Under the pieces are notes generated by a model. The model did no database searches and was not told the DNA's origin. It saw only the letters and a list, made by a program, of their open reading frames with translations. A program made the position numbers and the translations under genes. A stretch of DNA of 64,000 bases from Edolisoma coerulescens (lineage: Eukaryota; Chordata; Aves; Passeriformes; Campephagidae): assembly GCA_013397115.1 (NCBI GenBank), contig VWZW01002462.1:1-64000 (forward strand). Reading direction: 5' to 3'. Positions within the stretch are counted from its first letter, which is position 1. Every line of letters starts with the position of its first letter. Positions 48,643-60,400 of the stretch are shown in pieces.

Positions 48643-49915
48643 TGTTGTACTAGTGAAGTGATAAGAAGCTCATTTGCACACATGAAGAAAGAACAGAGAA
48701 ACCATGTCAGGAGGACTAATTCAATAACCTGCCTCAGCTGCTCCCAGGCCATCTGCAACAAAAGACCCTCCATCTCAACCAGACCAGAGGCGAAAAGGGG
48801 CACAATGAAAGTCAAGAACCTAAATCAAGGGTTCTGGAGGAATGTCCACCTTGCCCAGGCCCCTCCTGGGCCTGTCCCAGCAGTCACTGGATCTGCTGTC
48901 CTGGTGTGAGACCCATCATAATGATAGGGAGCAGGTCTCCGGACTACCTTCAGACTAAGTGGGGGGTCACTCTCTAGAAATGTGTAATACTTTATTTGAT
49001 GCATGGAACAAACATGTTTGGTATTGCACAGGGCTTATCTTAGCCTCCTTTGGGGAGGAAGCAGAGGAAGAAAAAGGGTGGTATTTGGTTGTGTATAGGA
49101 ACAAGTGTGGGAAATAGAGGGATTGCCATGTAAATAGTTTGTTGGTCAAAACATTTGTCTGTCCACGACCTGCCCTCTGCCTGATCACCTCAGTTTGTCA
49201 TGTCTCCTTATTATAAATTCACCAACTATTTTCAATAAGGGGTTCTTCAGTCTGTGTGTATAAGGGGCTCAGTGCAGACATTTGAGTGAATGTGTGAACA
49301 ATAGCAAAGATCAAGCTGGACTAGTCAGTTAGTAGGTGAAGTGTCCTGAGAGCCAGGAGGGTTGGCTCTGTGGGCCTCAAAGGGACACCTCTGGGTGGGG
49401 GAGTGTTTCTGTCTCCAAGGTCAAGAGCACAGGTAGGTTGGCTGTGGAGGTGTGTGTTTGTGAGTGAGGGGGTCTGTGCCAGCCACTGCAGTTGGACTGA
49501 GGCCTTGGGGGCATCAGAAGCCAGCAACTGGAGAGACTGCGATCAAAGAACAGGTGCTGGGCAGAATGAATGTCTGAACCCAGGTGCTGGACGGACCCAC
49601 CTTTTACATATACACATAAACATTTTTGCACTGCCAGAACCTCATCCCGCTCAGTCAAAGCGGGGAGGAGAATGAGAGCATTGGGGCTCCAAGTGTTCAT
49701 GTGAGTGATCTGTGTGTCTGCTGTGGTCTGTGGCCAGACTTTTGTATATGTATATATGCATATATATTGTGGATAGCATAAACTACTTGTCAGGTATTCA
49801 CACTCAGACTCACTCCTGGAGAGACTGGGTGACTGAATCAGACTAGAAGGAAGCCAGACCCTAGAGACTGCCACAGGAGGTCTGGGCAATGCAGGAGGGA
49901 TCCTCTAGATTTCCA
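48643..49915 (+). mobile_element. Probable LTR-type retroelement block, non-coding
   Basis: About 1.27 kb of clearly higher GC content between AT-rich flanks, beginning near TGTTGTACTAG and ending near 'ctctagatttcca'. It contains TATAAAT at 49212-49218, a second TATAAG at 49259-49264, a GC-rich hairpin at 48853-48871 (GCCCAGG, loop, CCTGGGC), long G/T-rich stretches and an ATATG-type tract at 49744-49769. The wording (for example 'gtgagtgagggggtctgtgc', 'gccagactttt', 'gagactgggtgactg') recalls LTR/leader sequence of bird endogenous retroviruses, but I cannot name a family. No retroviral protein motif is present. The 170-codon minus-strand frame (49377-49889) is composed of low-complexity Ser/Thr/Pro-rich sequence and I treat it as chance. 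Boundaries are approximate and no target duplication was found. Confidence 0.5.
49744..49769. repeat. (TATATG)n-like tract
   Basis: Alternating TATATG/CATATA sequence inside the LTR-like block. Confidence 0.8.
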
Positions 49916-50469
49916 AACTTTTCTAACTGTGTAATCTCTACATCACTCAAGATAGAATACCACCTGCAATTCAGAGAATTGCTTTCTTTTTTTTCATTTT
50001 CTGGTCTTCTGTCACCCTGGACACTTTTATTCATTTTATCTGCATGCCTCTAAAGTCAATGTAAAGTTGGTTTGTCTTTTTATAAATGCGAAAGGTATCC
50101 AGAAGTGACTTTTTTTCCAAAGCCTGACAACATTAAAATTCTTTTTAGCTGGCTGAAAATGTTAAGATTTTATTGGTTTGTCAGTTTTTGCAAGAACAGA
50201 CAAAACTGATAATAATGAAATATAGATTTTCTTGCTATTTTGGCTGCCTTTCTTCTTTAGGTGTTTTGTTTAAGGTATGTTTTCAAATCAAATCCTTTTT
50301 TCATGCTACTTTTGTTAAATAAGTTCATTATGCCCAACACAAATTCTCAAGAAATAAGAAAATATAATCACCTGCATTTTACAAATGGGGTCAAATCAAT
50401 AAGGGAGTTCCAAAACATGAAATTAGGTGTCCTGCTTCACAAATAAGTTCTACTTTATTTTCAATAATT
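49916..50469. other. AT-rich non-coding stretch
   Basis: Nothing was recognised. Confidence 0.45.
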
Positions 50470-50990
50470 TATGACCTTTGCAGTGGGATATTGTGTGCTT
50501 CACAGTAGTAAAGTTGAGCATAAAGGAGGCAGCACATCTCTGTCAGCTTACAAATTCTTCTGTCGTATCTTTGAGGCTGCTCTGTTTGTTCTAGAGAGAT
50601 GTTCATAACCGAACCTGCCATACCCACCAAAGAACATTGAAGATTGTACTGTGTGAACAGCAGACTCCGCAGCAGGCACTCGTGAGGGAGCGACCATAGC
50701 AAAATTGAAGTGTTTGGTGCTAAATTTGATCTCATCTAGCTCCTCCCTCAAGTCAGTATGAACTGCTCCTATTCCATTCCTGACAGACCTTTACCTTCTC
50801 TCTTTCTAAAGCCCAGTGGCAGTGGCAGTGATGGCCATGCTTCTTCTGCCTTTCTCGTCTGTTGTCCATGGGTCTGACTTTCTGTTCCAAAACACTGTTA
50901 CATTTCTCCAAGAGTTTCCATGAATCTTTTGTGCTGCACTTTTCTAGTTCTCATATCCACAATGGTAAAAGGAAAAAGACAGCTTCTTCA
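50470..50990 (-). pseudogene. Possible decayed coding relic, unidentified
   Basis: On the minus strand, protein-like segments follow each other in changing frames. First comes a stretch with V-D-M-R-T-R-K-V-Q-H-K-R-F-M-E-T-L near 50960-50910, interrupted by stops. Then an open frame at 50751-50548 with E-E-L-D-E-I-K-F and F-G-G-Y-G-R-F-G-Y. Then, in the neighbouring frame, L-T-E-M-C-C-L-L-Y-A-Q-L-Y-Y-C down to about 50475. An AATAAA on the minus strand lies at 50459-50454, but no poly(A) tail is visible. This pattern would fit a frameshifted processed pseudogene, yet I recognise no parent gene and local base composition is only mildly elevated. Treat as a hypothesis. Confidence 0.2.
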
Positions 50991-53895
50991 CCTGCAAGAG
51001 CTTCTTTTGTACTTGAATAGAAAGGTCCTTCCTCCTTTTTTCTTAGACTAAACAATACATCACATTTAAATAAATTATATATAATACTTTCCTCTTCCTG
51101 TATTAGTGCATTATGCCTCTGGAGGATCTTACACTTGTTCCAGAATATTTTTTTCCTGTCTTGCTTATAATATTGTCATATTAATCAGTGTGAAAATCCA
51201 TCCTACAGTCAAGATGCATACATATCCATACAACTTCTTTCCTACTCACAAGAGCTATTAGGCAGTTGTATTAAGAAATGTACTTTGCTGAACATGGTTT
51301 GGTCTGACATATATACATTAGTTGCTTGTTATCTTCCCCATATTTACAAACTGGTTATTTGCTTATTGGTTCTGGAGTTCTTTTGAAACTAGGATCTATA
51401 ATCCTTGAAATGTTCTCCTTTGGTGTGCTGAAGATCAGCACAGCATTTTTCCTCTTTATGGTCTTTTGATCCATTTGCCATTCTCTACAAATTCTCGGGA
51501 ATAACTGATGTAATTTCAGAGATTATTTTAGCTATCTTTGCATTGACCTAATGTGAAAATTATGACACTCAGACAATCTGAAAAAACTAAATATTGTATT
51601 TTAATTTTATGTTTGAAGAACTCAGAATTTGTTATTTGTACTAATTGGAGTTCTTTTCAATTGGGCAAATGTGTCCTGAATTATACTTAGGCCACTTCTT
51701 TTGTATCAAGTGCTCCCCCTTGTGGAATAGTGACCAATTACTGCCTTGATTTCATTTTTTTTGCTCTAACTGTTGTGGACTTGATTCTTGATTCTCTGTA
51801 TGTCTCTTCCTACCTGGGTCCCGTTTAATGTCTGTCAAATCAAATGCCAGTTGTTTCCAAGGAGATTGGTTGGTTTGGTTTTTAATTCACTCTGCATGCC
51901 TTCTCCTTGCTTTTGAATCAACGAAAAGTACCAGATTTATCCAAGTAGGTCTTTTGCTACATCTCTTAGCTGCTATTGTTTACATGAGTGCCCTAGAAGT
52001 AATTTGTTTTGGAAAATACCAAAATAATACCATGACTTTTCTTCTCTCTTTGACTTTCTTCATGTGAAGTGTCTCATATGAATTGAATTCGTTTATTGAG
52101 AACAATTTTCTTGACATTTTCTTCAAGAATCATAACAGGTTTTGAAGATCACTCCCTAACTATCTTTCAGCTCTTAAACAACCCTTCCCTACCGATTGGG
52201 AATAAATCTACAGAAATTTTCCCCCTATTGCTCTGTTTCTTTTTGTAGCTCCTCTGTCATTTTCGGTAGTATTGGACCCTAGCCTTAATTGACCTAGAGT
52301 ATATTTTTGAATTCTAAATCTACATATCTTAAAATAAACAGTGCCTTGAAATGTTCAATTGCACTGAAATGTGATTGTTCATAATGGTGAACTGCTAGAA
52401 TTGATCCTGTCAAATTTATTCTAAATTGTTACTCAAAAATCAGAGCATTCTAGGAGTCATTCCCATTAAGCAGTTTCATGCAGTCACCCTGTTCTGGAGA
52501 AAAAGAGAGTTACTCACAGAAATACTGATAGTTTTGTGCCAGCTGGTCCTAGTAAATGAATCCATTTACTATTATAAATACATTCATTGAATCACCATGC
52601 TGAATGATACCTACATTTGGAATTGTGCTAGATTAGTTCTCAGAAACTGCTTACTTGGTCATTCTTGCCATCCCTTTCATGAATACTGAAAATTCCTTCT
52701 TTTCATAATGCAGGAATATTAGATGCATAAATGTCCAGGGATGGCTCAGATTGCAGTGTGTGGCAAAAAAACCCTGGTCCCATTGTTGTACAGGATTTCA
52801 TTCCTTTACACAGAATTTGCACAGAAGCTTACTGAGATTTGTGCTCATTGCACCAGATGAACTCCTCAAAAAAGATAAATTTTTTATCTTTTCTATAATC
52901 ACAAAACTTTACAATAAAATTTCTGTTACAGATTATCTCTCACTTTTACTGCTTTATTGCTAAAATTTTGACATATTATTGTTCTCTAGACAATAACTTT
53001 GTCTCTTTACCATGGTATATAATTAATCGTACATTAGAAAACAGCATCAATGAGAAATTCTTCCTCACTTCTAGTAAGGAAATAAAATAGCAAAACAATT
53101 TTAGGGCCAAAAATTGATCTGTCCCAGGGTTCTGAATGCAGTTTGCTTTATAGACTCTATTTGCTGAAAGAAAAAAGTAAAACTTTGGAGTAACTTTGTA
53201 ATATATAGGGTATAATGCATTTCCACAGTATTAAACATATTTTGGTATTTGTTCAAGCCACTTGTGCTGACTGGACTATTCAAGTACCGACTATTTTTTT
53301 TGTGCAGAACAACAGAAGAATAAAAAATATCCTCATAGACCTGCTAAGCCAAAAGTCCTGATTCAGCAGAGTATGTAAGTAAAAATAGCAATAGGACTTG
53401 TATGATTAAGGAATGCTATGTTCTCTAGCCAACGTGTGGAATAAAACGAGATAATTACTAATGTATCTAGCAGTTTTCTAGACTTGGTCTAGTATCTCCA
53501 GACAAAATGGCTGGAACACATTTACAGCTGTTTCAACTGAGGGAAGTTCAGACTCAAATCTTCAGAAATATAGTGAGATACTTGAGTCTTCCCACTATTA
53601 TAACATTCCTAGAGAAGCATTTGGTAGCTACATTAATTAATGTTTATATCAAGCATTTTTTAAAATACCTTAGTGATAAAGGATCCAAGTAGCTACAAAT
53701 TAGAATTATCAGCAGCCCTTCTCCTCTCTGACTGAAAATTAGTCCAACGTGATTGAGAGTTTGAACTAGGAGAATTATTTCAACAATATATGGTACTTGT
53801 GGCAAGTTACACTCACAGCAGTGTAGCTGAATACTGGGGTTGCATTTCAAACATAAGAGTTGTTTCAGGTTACTGAAAAGTGTTATCAACTTTTT
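50991..53895. other. AT-rich non-coding stretch
   Basis: No transposon or gene was recognised. Pyrimidine-rich runs are frequent, and open frames reach 79 codons without coding character. Confidence 0.45.
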
Positions 53896-54457
53896 CACAG
53901 AATCACAGAATCATCAGGGTTGGAAGACACCTTCAAGATCATCTAGTCTAACCATCAACACAGCACCACCATAATCACCCCTAAACTGTATCATCAAGTG
54001 CTATGTACAGATGGTTTTTGAACAGTTCAGAGATGGTAAGAGCACCACCTCCCTGTGCAACTTATCCCAATGCCTAGCCACTCTTTCAGTGAAGAAAAAT
54101 TTTCTAATATCTAATCTGAACCTCCCCTGGTGCAATTTAAGGCCATTTCCTCTTGCCCTTTCACTTGAGAAATGGCAGAAGAGACCAATCCCGCTTGGCT
54201 ACAACCTCCTTTCAGGTAGTTGTAAAGAGCAATAAGGTCCCCCTGACCTTCCTCTTTTCCAGGCTAAACGACCCCAGCTCCCTCAGCCACTCCTCATATA
54301 ACTTATTGTCCCAGACCCTTTATCAGCTCCATTGCTCTTCTCTGGACTCTCTGCAGCACCTCTGTCCTTCTCGTAGTGAGGACATAGGACTTGAGGTGTG
54401 ACCAGGGGAAGAATCACTTCCCTATTCTTGATACAGGCCTAGATGCCACTGCCTTCT
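53896..54457 (-). mobile_element. CR1 LINE fragment, minus strand, 3' 560 bases
   Basis: The left end 'cacagaatcacagaatcatc' and 'agggttggaagacaccttc' is the inverted CR1 tail and 3' UTR. It is followed by 'accacctccctgtgcaactt', 'gtgaagaaaaattttctaat', 'aatttaaggccatttcctct', 'acaacctcctttcaggtagt', 'gagcaataaggtccccctga', 'ttttccaggctaaacgaccc', 'ctccctcagccactcctcat', 'tgctcttctctggactctct' and 'gaatcacttccctattcttg', all in CR1 order. The right end fades in 'aggcctagatgccactgcct'. It is moderately diverged, with several small indels. Frames at 54011-54401 are the antisense of ORF2 and not genes. Confidence 0.93.
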
Positions 54458-54989
54458 ATTACTATGAAGCAATTATGTTTGCTGAAAAAAAGCAAAAAGT
54501 GTTGAACCAGGGCGTTTTTTTAAATTCTGATAGGATTTAGACAAAGAGTGCTGAGGCCTAAATGTCTCCTCAGTGACATGCATTTGTTAAACTCCGAAAA
54601 TATCTGAATCATGAACATGATGTTACTGGATGCCCTTGATAGAAGAAGGGGTAATGAGACAGTGAAACCTGGTGCTGATATAAAGGCGTTTCAACACAGG
54701 GGATGATCAAAATGTTATACAGCAAAAGTTGACTACTTTCAAGCTTTAACAAAGAGAAATTGGAAGTAATATAATAATAAAAGCAAGTTCAAGGTCACTT
54801 TTGCTCAGGAGCTAATAGGAAAATCCACAATAAACTTGGGCAGAGTAGATGAAAATGACAGAGGAAGAAAAAGATCTGTCCATTTTGATTAGTCAAAGAA
54901 CATCTCTGACATTCAATATGATGAAAACTGAAGTTTAATAATTATGTATGTCATATGACCATAGAGAAAGTAATGGTTATCCCTGAGCA
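54458..54989. other. Non-coding stretch between CR1 copies
   Basis: Nothing certain. It could contain the unrecognisable upstream part of the relic at 54990. Confidence 0.4.
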
Positions 54990-55230
54990 TAACATATAAG
55001 GTGTTACTGCAAGATTAGAGAGAAACAGGATGTATGTGCTCACCATGAGTAAATTTAGACTAGAAGTTAGAAGAAATTCCTATGTTATAAAGCAGTCGGG
55101 ATCATCCTTTGAAATGCCAGTGGTGGTAAAAAATTAAATGTGTTTCTAGATGGAATTAAAACAGCTAATGACAAATAAAGGATGCAATATCTGATGATGC
55201 AAGAGGTTATTTCTAGTCCTATGTTGTGTC
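54990..55230 (+). mobile_element. Ancient LINE (CR1/L3-like) relic
   Basis: 'accatgagtaaatttagact' with 'agaagttagaagaaattcct' near 55043-55081 mirrors the motif seen in the older relic at 29719-29759 ('atgagtaaatccaggctgaaaattag'). It continues with 'gtttctagatggaatt' and 'gatgcaagaggttatttcta', typical of the 3' end of old CR1/L3-type elements. Strongly diverged; limits uncertain. Confidence 0.45.
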
Positions 55231-56794
55231 AGTGCTATTGTTTCCAAAGAATAAATTTATTTTAGATAAAAATAAAAACATGTTATAAAGTTACTCTTAT
55301 TATAGTGGTTGCTGTATCATAATTTTGATTTTTCTATTTTTGCACCCAAACTATCTTCAAAGACTGTTAGGTGCAGCAAGTAAACGAATAACTACACTTC
55401 ATGTCCCTGATGTCCTTCACAAAGGAAAATATCTCACTTTTGATCAACGGTGAACCTACTCTAGTGTGTGTCCACTGCTTACAGAGTAACCAGGTGGCTG
55501 GTAGGTTGATAGCAGTGATGTTACCAGATGTCTTCTGCACCTGATTACAATGTCCTCCCTGTCATTTCAGAAACCCTTCTTGCCTGTAGTCACTGAGATC
55601 TTTCTAAACTTCTAGGGTTTTCAATTATATTTCTGGTCTATATCAACTCTGATTGGATACCTTTATGCAGTGAAACTATGTCTAGCATATTTAACTTGTC
55701 ACTACGCTGTGTGAAATCATTGGTCTGGATACCCTTTAAGACTTTTTCCATGGTGTTTTATTGGCAGACACCTCTCAAAATACTGTTTTCCAATAATACT
55801 TTCCTTCTGTCACAGACTGTCAAAGAAAATGAAAAGTTTCTTTGTGAAACCTGTTTTTCTGTATTCTGGAATGCTTATGAGGACTCAGGTTGTTTCTGGG
55901 CTGAAAGAAATATTAAACTAATAGCACCAAAACTGGGAAACTGGGAGATGGGAAATGATGATAAGGCTGAATTAGTGATGTTTGGAAGCAAGCAGTAAGA
56001 TGGGAGAAAAAGAGCAGGATTAGAAGTAGGAAATAAAAGAATGAATAGTAAAGGCACCAAAATGGTTTTCCTCTGCCTGGTGCTTTAATTTGTTGTATTT
56101 TGGAATGGGAAATTCTAGCCTGCCTCTGAAAGGGAAATGGTATAAAAGAAAGAATTTTTTTTAGTTTTCACTTCTCCTGTAATAATCATTATTTCGTAAA
56201 AAAGATAATTATTTCTAATCTAAACCAGTTTTCCAGATTTTCTCTTAAAAATATCAGGAGTTTTTAAAAACTACTTTGAGGCCTGAAATAAAGATTTTGT
56301 TTTGTTTTATAAAAGTTCCACTCATTTTGAAATTTAAATGAATGGTGGAGATCTCTGCATATCCCAGAGAATGTGAAAGTACGAAGTGAAAGAGCAGAGG
56401 GGAAAGAAGGGGTCAAGGACACTTTCAAATTTTCATAAATCTAAGGACTCTTTGTGTTTATAAAAATGTTGGGTTTCAGCAGAGTCATTTATGTATACCC
56501 TCATTTAGCTGTCAGACCAATGATTGCTCTGGGTGCGTATTTAATCCTAAAGAAGGACGGTTTCTGATCTTGTATGCAAAAATTCAGAAATGATGACTGT
56601 AATAATTTATTTTTTAATATTAACATTTACAATTCCATGCACTTGCTGATTTTTAAGCTTATTTTTAGTATGCAGAGTGTTCCATACATTTATACACTCC
56701 ACAACACCTTTTCCTGATGATTTGACGAATGTAATTCCCTTTCTTATCATGTATCAAAGTCCTAAAGAAATATCTCGGGCTATTTAAAACATGA
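55231..56794. other. AT-rich non-coding stretch
   Basis: No feature was recognised. An open frame of 106 codons at 55678-55998 has no recognisable domain. Confidence 0.4.
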
Positions 56795-57097
56795 GTTCTA
56801 GCACCAAAACCCAGGTGGTGCCTCTGCAAAAGCATTTTTAAGAAAGGGTAGTGAATAATGAGAAGACAGAGGAGGAGGGGGAAAAAGTGAGAAACAGAAC
56901 TATGAACACCAAAGCGAGGGAAGTAGGGTAGGAGGTGCTCCAGGCACCAGAGCAGAGTTTTCCCTGCAGCCCGTGAGAAAGATCACAGTGAAGCAGGTAA
57001 CCATAATGCAGCCTGGAGAGGACCATGCTGGCACAGCTGACATTCCCAGAAGGAAGTATGTCCCACAGAAAGTATGTGGGAGCAGGGGAAAGGTGTA
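56795..57097 (+). mobile_element. Dispersed repeat, copy B (family not named)
   Basis: Shares its first part with copy A at 34700-34940: 'ggtggtgcctctgcaaaagc' then 'atttttaagaaagggtagtg', 'aataatgag', 'gagggggaaaaagtgagaaa' and 'cagaactatgaacacc'. It then continues beyond copy A with quasi-repeated phrases: 'tgcagcccgtgagaaagatc' (about 56966), 'tgcagcctggagaggaccat' (about 57008) and 'tatgtgggagcaggggaaag' (about 57073). Such 'gcagcccgtg ... gagcagg' units are widespread in bird genomes. It is joined at about 57098 to a CR1 fragment. Confidence 0.65.
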
Positions 57098-57435
57098 AGG
57101 GAGGGGATTGTCCCTCTCTGCTCTGCACTGGGGCAACCTCACCACCTCTCTGTGGTGACCAGTGACAGGACTCGAGGGAATACCCTGAAATTGTGTCAGA
57201 GGAGATTAGGGTTGGATATTAGAAAAATTTTCACCTGCAATGTGGTTGGGCACTAGAACAGGCTCCCCAGGGATGTGGTCACAGCCCCAGTCTGACAGAG
57301 TTCAAGAAGTGTTAGGACAATGCTCTCAGGCTCATGGTGTGACTCTTGGGGATGGTCCTGTGCAGGGCCAGGAGCTGGGCTCGATGGTCACTGTGGATCC
57401 CTTTCAACTCAGCGGATTCTGTGATTCTGTGATAT
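57098..57435 (+). mobile_element. CR1 LINE fragment with internal deletion
   Basis: Opens with 'gggaggggattgtccctctc' and 'tgctctgcactggggcaacc', which is ORF2 text ('...IVPLCSAL...'). Near 57150 it jumps to 'gtgaccagtgacaggactcg', so some 200-300 bases are missing. Then come 'attagggttggatattagaa', 'gaacaggctccccagggatg' and 'ctgggctcgatggtcactgt', with the tail 'gattctgtgattctgtgata' at 57415-57434. The 3' UTR wording differs from the 44095 copy, indicating another CR1 subfamily. Confidence 0.9.
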
Positions 57436-60400
57436 GGATATCTTTCTCTGAAAATTACCTCTGACTGTTTAAATGGCACTGTTTATGTAGTCCTGACAGT
57501 GCTCTGCTCTTTGATGGTCCATCAACACGTCACTTAAGGATGTGTTTAAAAACCACAGAAATAGATGTTGATTTTCCCAAATGCTTAGCTGAACTGGAAT
57601 ATGGTATTGCAGAAATGTGTCATCCATTACAAAAAAATAAAATATTAAAATCTTTTTGTTATTTCTGCCAAATCACCACTGCATTCAATAGAAGTTGCAG
57701 TTTTTTGTATGCTCCAGTGTTTATTCCAGAGTGAATTGAACCAATGTTCTGAATACACAGTTACACAGGCTACTGCAATGGATTTCAGTGTGACATTTCA
57801 CCACTGTATGTGATATACACAATCTAATTTTTATAGGTCTCTCTTAAGTTAACTCAATTTTACGACCATGAAAACTACCACCTACATAACATTAAATTTG
57901 AAAAATAACTTGCATGAAATATGATCCTTATGCGTGGTACTTACCACAGTAAATACAATCTTCTTTGTTACAGGCTGATTGTCACGGTGAAATGGAACTG
58001 GGAAGTTTATAGGTAAGGATAGTACAAATATTAAAACCAATCTATTCTTATGTTCTTTTTATTTATTACAAAGAGCAAAATTGAGACAACATAATTTCTT
58101 GTTTACTGTGAATATTTCTTATACAATACCATGTTTTTCTTGGTTCATATAAATTTTGGCAGTTAAGAAGAGGGTTTTTTTCACACAGGAAATATTAAAA
58201 AAGAAATTAGTATATATTGTCAGACCTGAGGGCCATGTGGTCCTGTGCCTGACTTGCACAATCACCAGTACCAGAGCCTTCAAAAAAAGTGCAAATTTGT
58301 TAACATAAACAGAACTGTATTTCTTTGGTTCTTCTTTAAGTGTTCTACAGTAAATTTTATATAATCCCACATGACACCTCAGGTATCCCCCAATAAATGG
58401 GCTTTTTCCCATAAGACTAAGAATAATCTTGTATTCCCCTTCTTATCAGTTGGGAAGTTCAGTTTGAGCTTCCTCAAGGCTTAGTGCGATTCCTTCAATG
58501 GCCTATCAAACAGGAACCTGAGTCCTGATCTCTGGTGTTGTGTCTGTTATCTCTTGTACCTTAGAGGTTGTGTACCGGGGTGTTTAATTTTTTCCTTCTC
58601 TCCTTTTTAGTGCCTCACACTAGACTTGTATGCTGAGGATGCAGTAACCAGATATTCTCACAAATCACATGCCATTCCACTAAAGTGATCTCCCATAGTA
58701 AGTGTCCAGCTTACTTCTTGCGGCAAAGTACTTAAGCAGTCATTCTCAATTTCCTCATTAGTATTCTTAAGATGCTGGAAATGAATCCCAGAGTTTAATT
58801 ACACATCATGCAAGGAAATATTTTCTCCTACTGTTTTTTAAAATCCCTGATTCTTTCAATTACCATTATGCTGTCTTTTTAATTGTGGTACAAGACTGGA
58901 AAAACAGGCACACATCCTCTGTACGCCATTTGTTATTTGATATGCTTACATCATAGCTCTTTCTATGAGTGTTTTTGTAAAAAAACCTCAGTCTTTTCAA
59001 TCTCTTTTCAAATTATTGTCTTCCTTGATCTTGGCCATTCTCTCCAGGCCTCCCTTTTCCATATAGTTTTTTGAGGTAAGTAACCAAGAAAAAAATTGAC
59101 CTTATTGGGACAGGAAACAGGACATTTAGGTAGCATTCACCTTCATCCCCAGCTTCCTTATTTTGGTGTTGGCAACCTATTCGCTTTACCTGTGCACAGA
59201 GTCTTCCTTGATCTTTCAAAGTCTGGTAGAAACTGGAATAATAGATAAAGGCTGAGATCTTGTACTAATCTATCTCCTAGCACCGTGCTGTAGTGTATAT
59301 GTGTAGTGTTCTAGATGATGCCAAGGTATTGATTTATACAAAAGAGCTTTGAAACTCTATGCTACTCATCATCTTACTTCTTATGCAGCTTAAGGTTTTG
59401 TTTGGTTTCTGACTGCAGCTGTAAGTTAAGCGAATATCTCTCAATTACTGCAATGACTAATGGTTCCATTCTTGAGATAGAGGTAAGCAAGCAGTTTAAG
59501 GTTTTCTTCAGGTATAAATTATTTTGCACTTATTTATTCTGAATATCATCTCTCCATTTGTTTACTTCTCTCTAATGTTTTACTCAATCCTCTAGTTTGG
59601 ATTAAGTAAAATAATTTTGTAAACTTCAGGTTTTGCTGTTACCTTGTCACTTACTAAACATAATAAGCACTGTGGGATTTCAAATGAAAATGAATGACTT
59701 GATAGCAGCCAGCACATTAATACTCTGTTTAGCTGTGCATATCAAAATTTAGGGAAAAAGTTTGCCTATTAGTGTAAATTTGTAACTGCATGAAATATGT
59801 GTAAAAGAATTACAAAGCCTAATTATTATTGTAATGTTGTTTGAATTCCTGAGTTTTCCAGTGTAGGGCACAGTTTTTCAGGGTTTTGTTACTAAAAAAG
59901 TTATTAAATTTTGCTGACCTTCTTTGACAAAATCTTTTACAATTTTGCAGACATCACTCTCTTTAAAAAGAAGTCTCGTTTTGCAGACTTGTTTAGGTTA
60001 TAATGTATTTTTCCAAATGTCATGACATGTCATCCAACAGTAAATTAATAATCCCTGATTCAGCATAGCATTCAATCTGTCCTCATTTTCCTAAATATTC
60101 TCCTGTCCTTTTCCTCTACTAAAATCTTCCATGGTTATGGAACTGACTTTGATAAAATAACTTTGGAAGCAGCTGCTTGTGTGAGAAGCCCTGACACTGA
60201 GCCTCTAGAGAATTACAATCAGTCAAAGATATGTAAACCAAATCAATACTTCCAGCTGACTTCATTAGAGATAAGACTTGGCTTGTTTTTGGGAAAAAGT
60301 CAATGCTTTCTAATATTATTCTACAATTAAATTCCATCCGACAATATATATTTAACATAGGTGTCTGACACATATTCTGAATGTGGTTGTTCCTCCCCTT

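Noticed and set aside
49377..49889. 170-codon open frame on the minus strand
   Set aside because: It is the longest frame in the window, but it lies wholly within the LTR-like block, is Ser/Thr/Pro-rich with Tyr-Ile-Cys low-complexity runs from the ATATG tract, and shows no domain. GC-rich repeats have fewer stops by chance.
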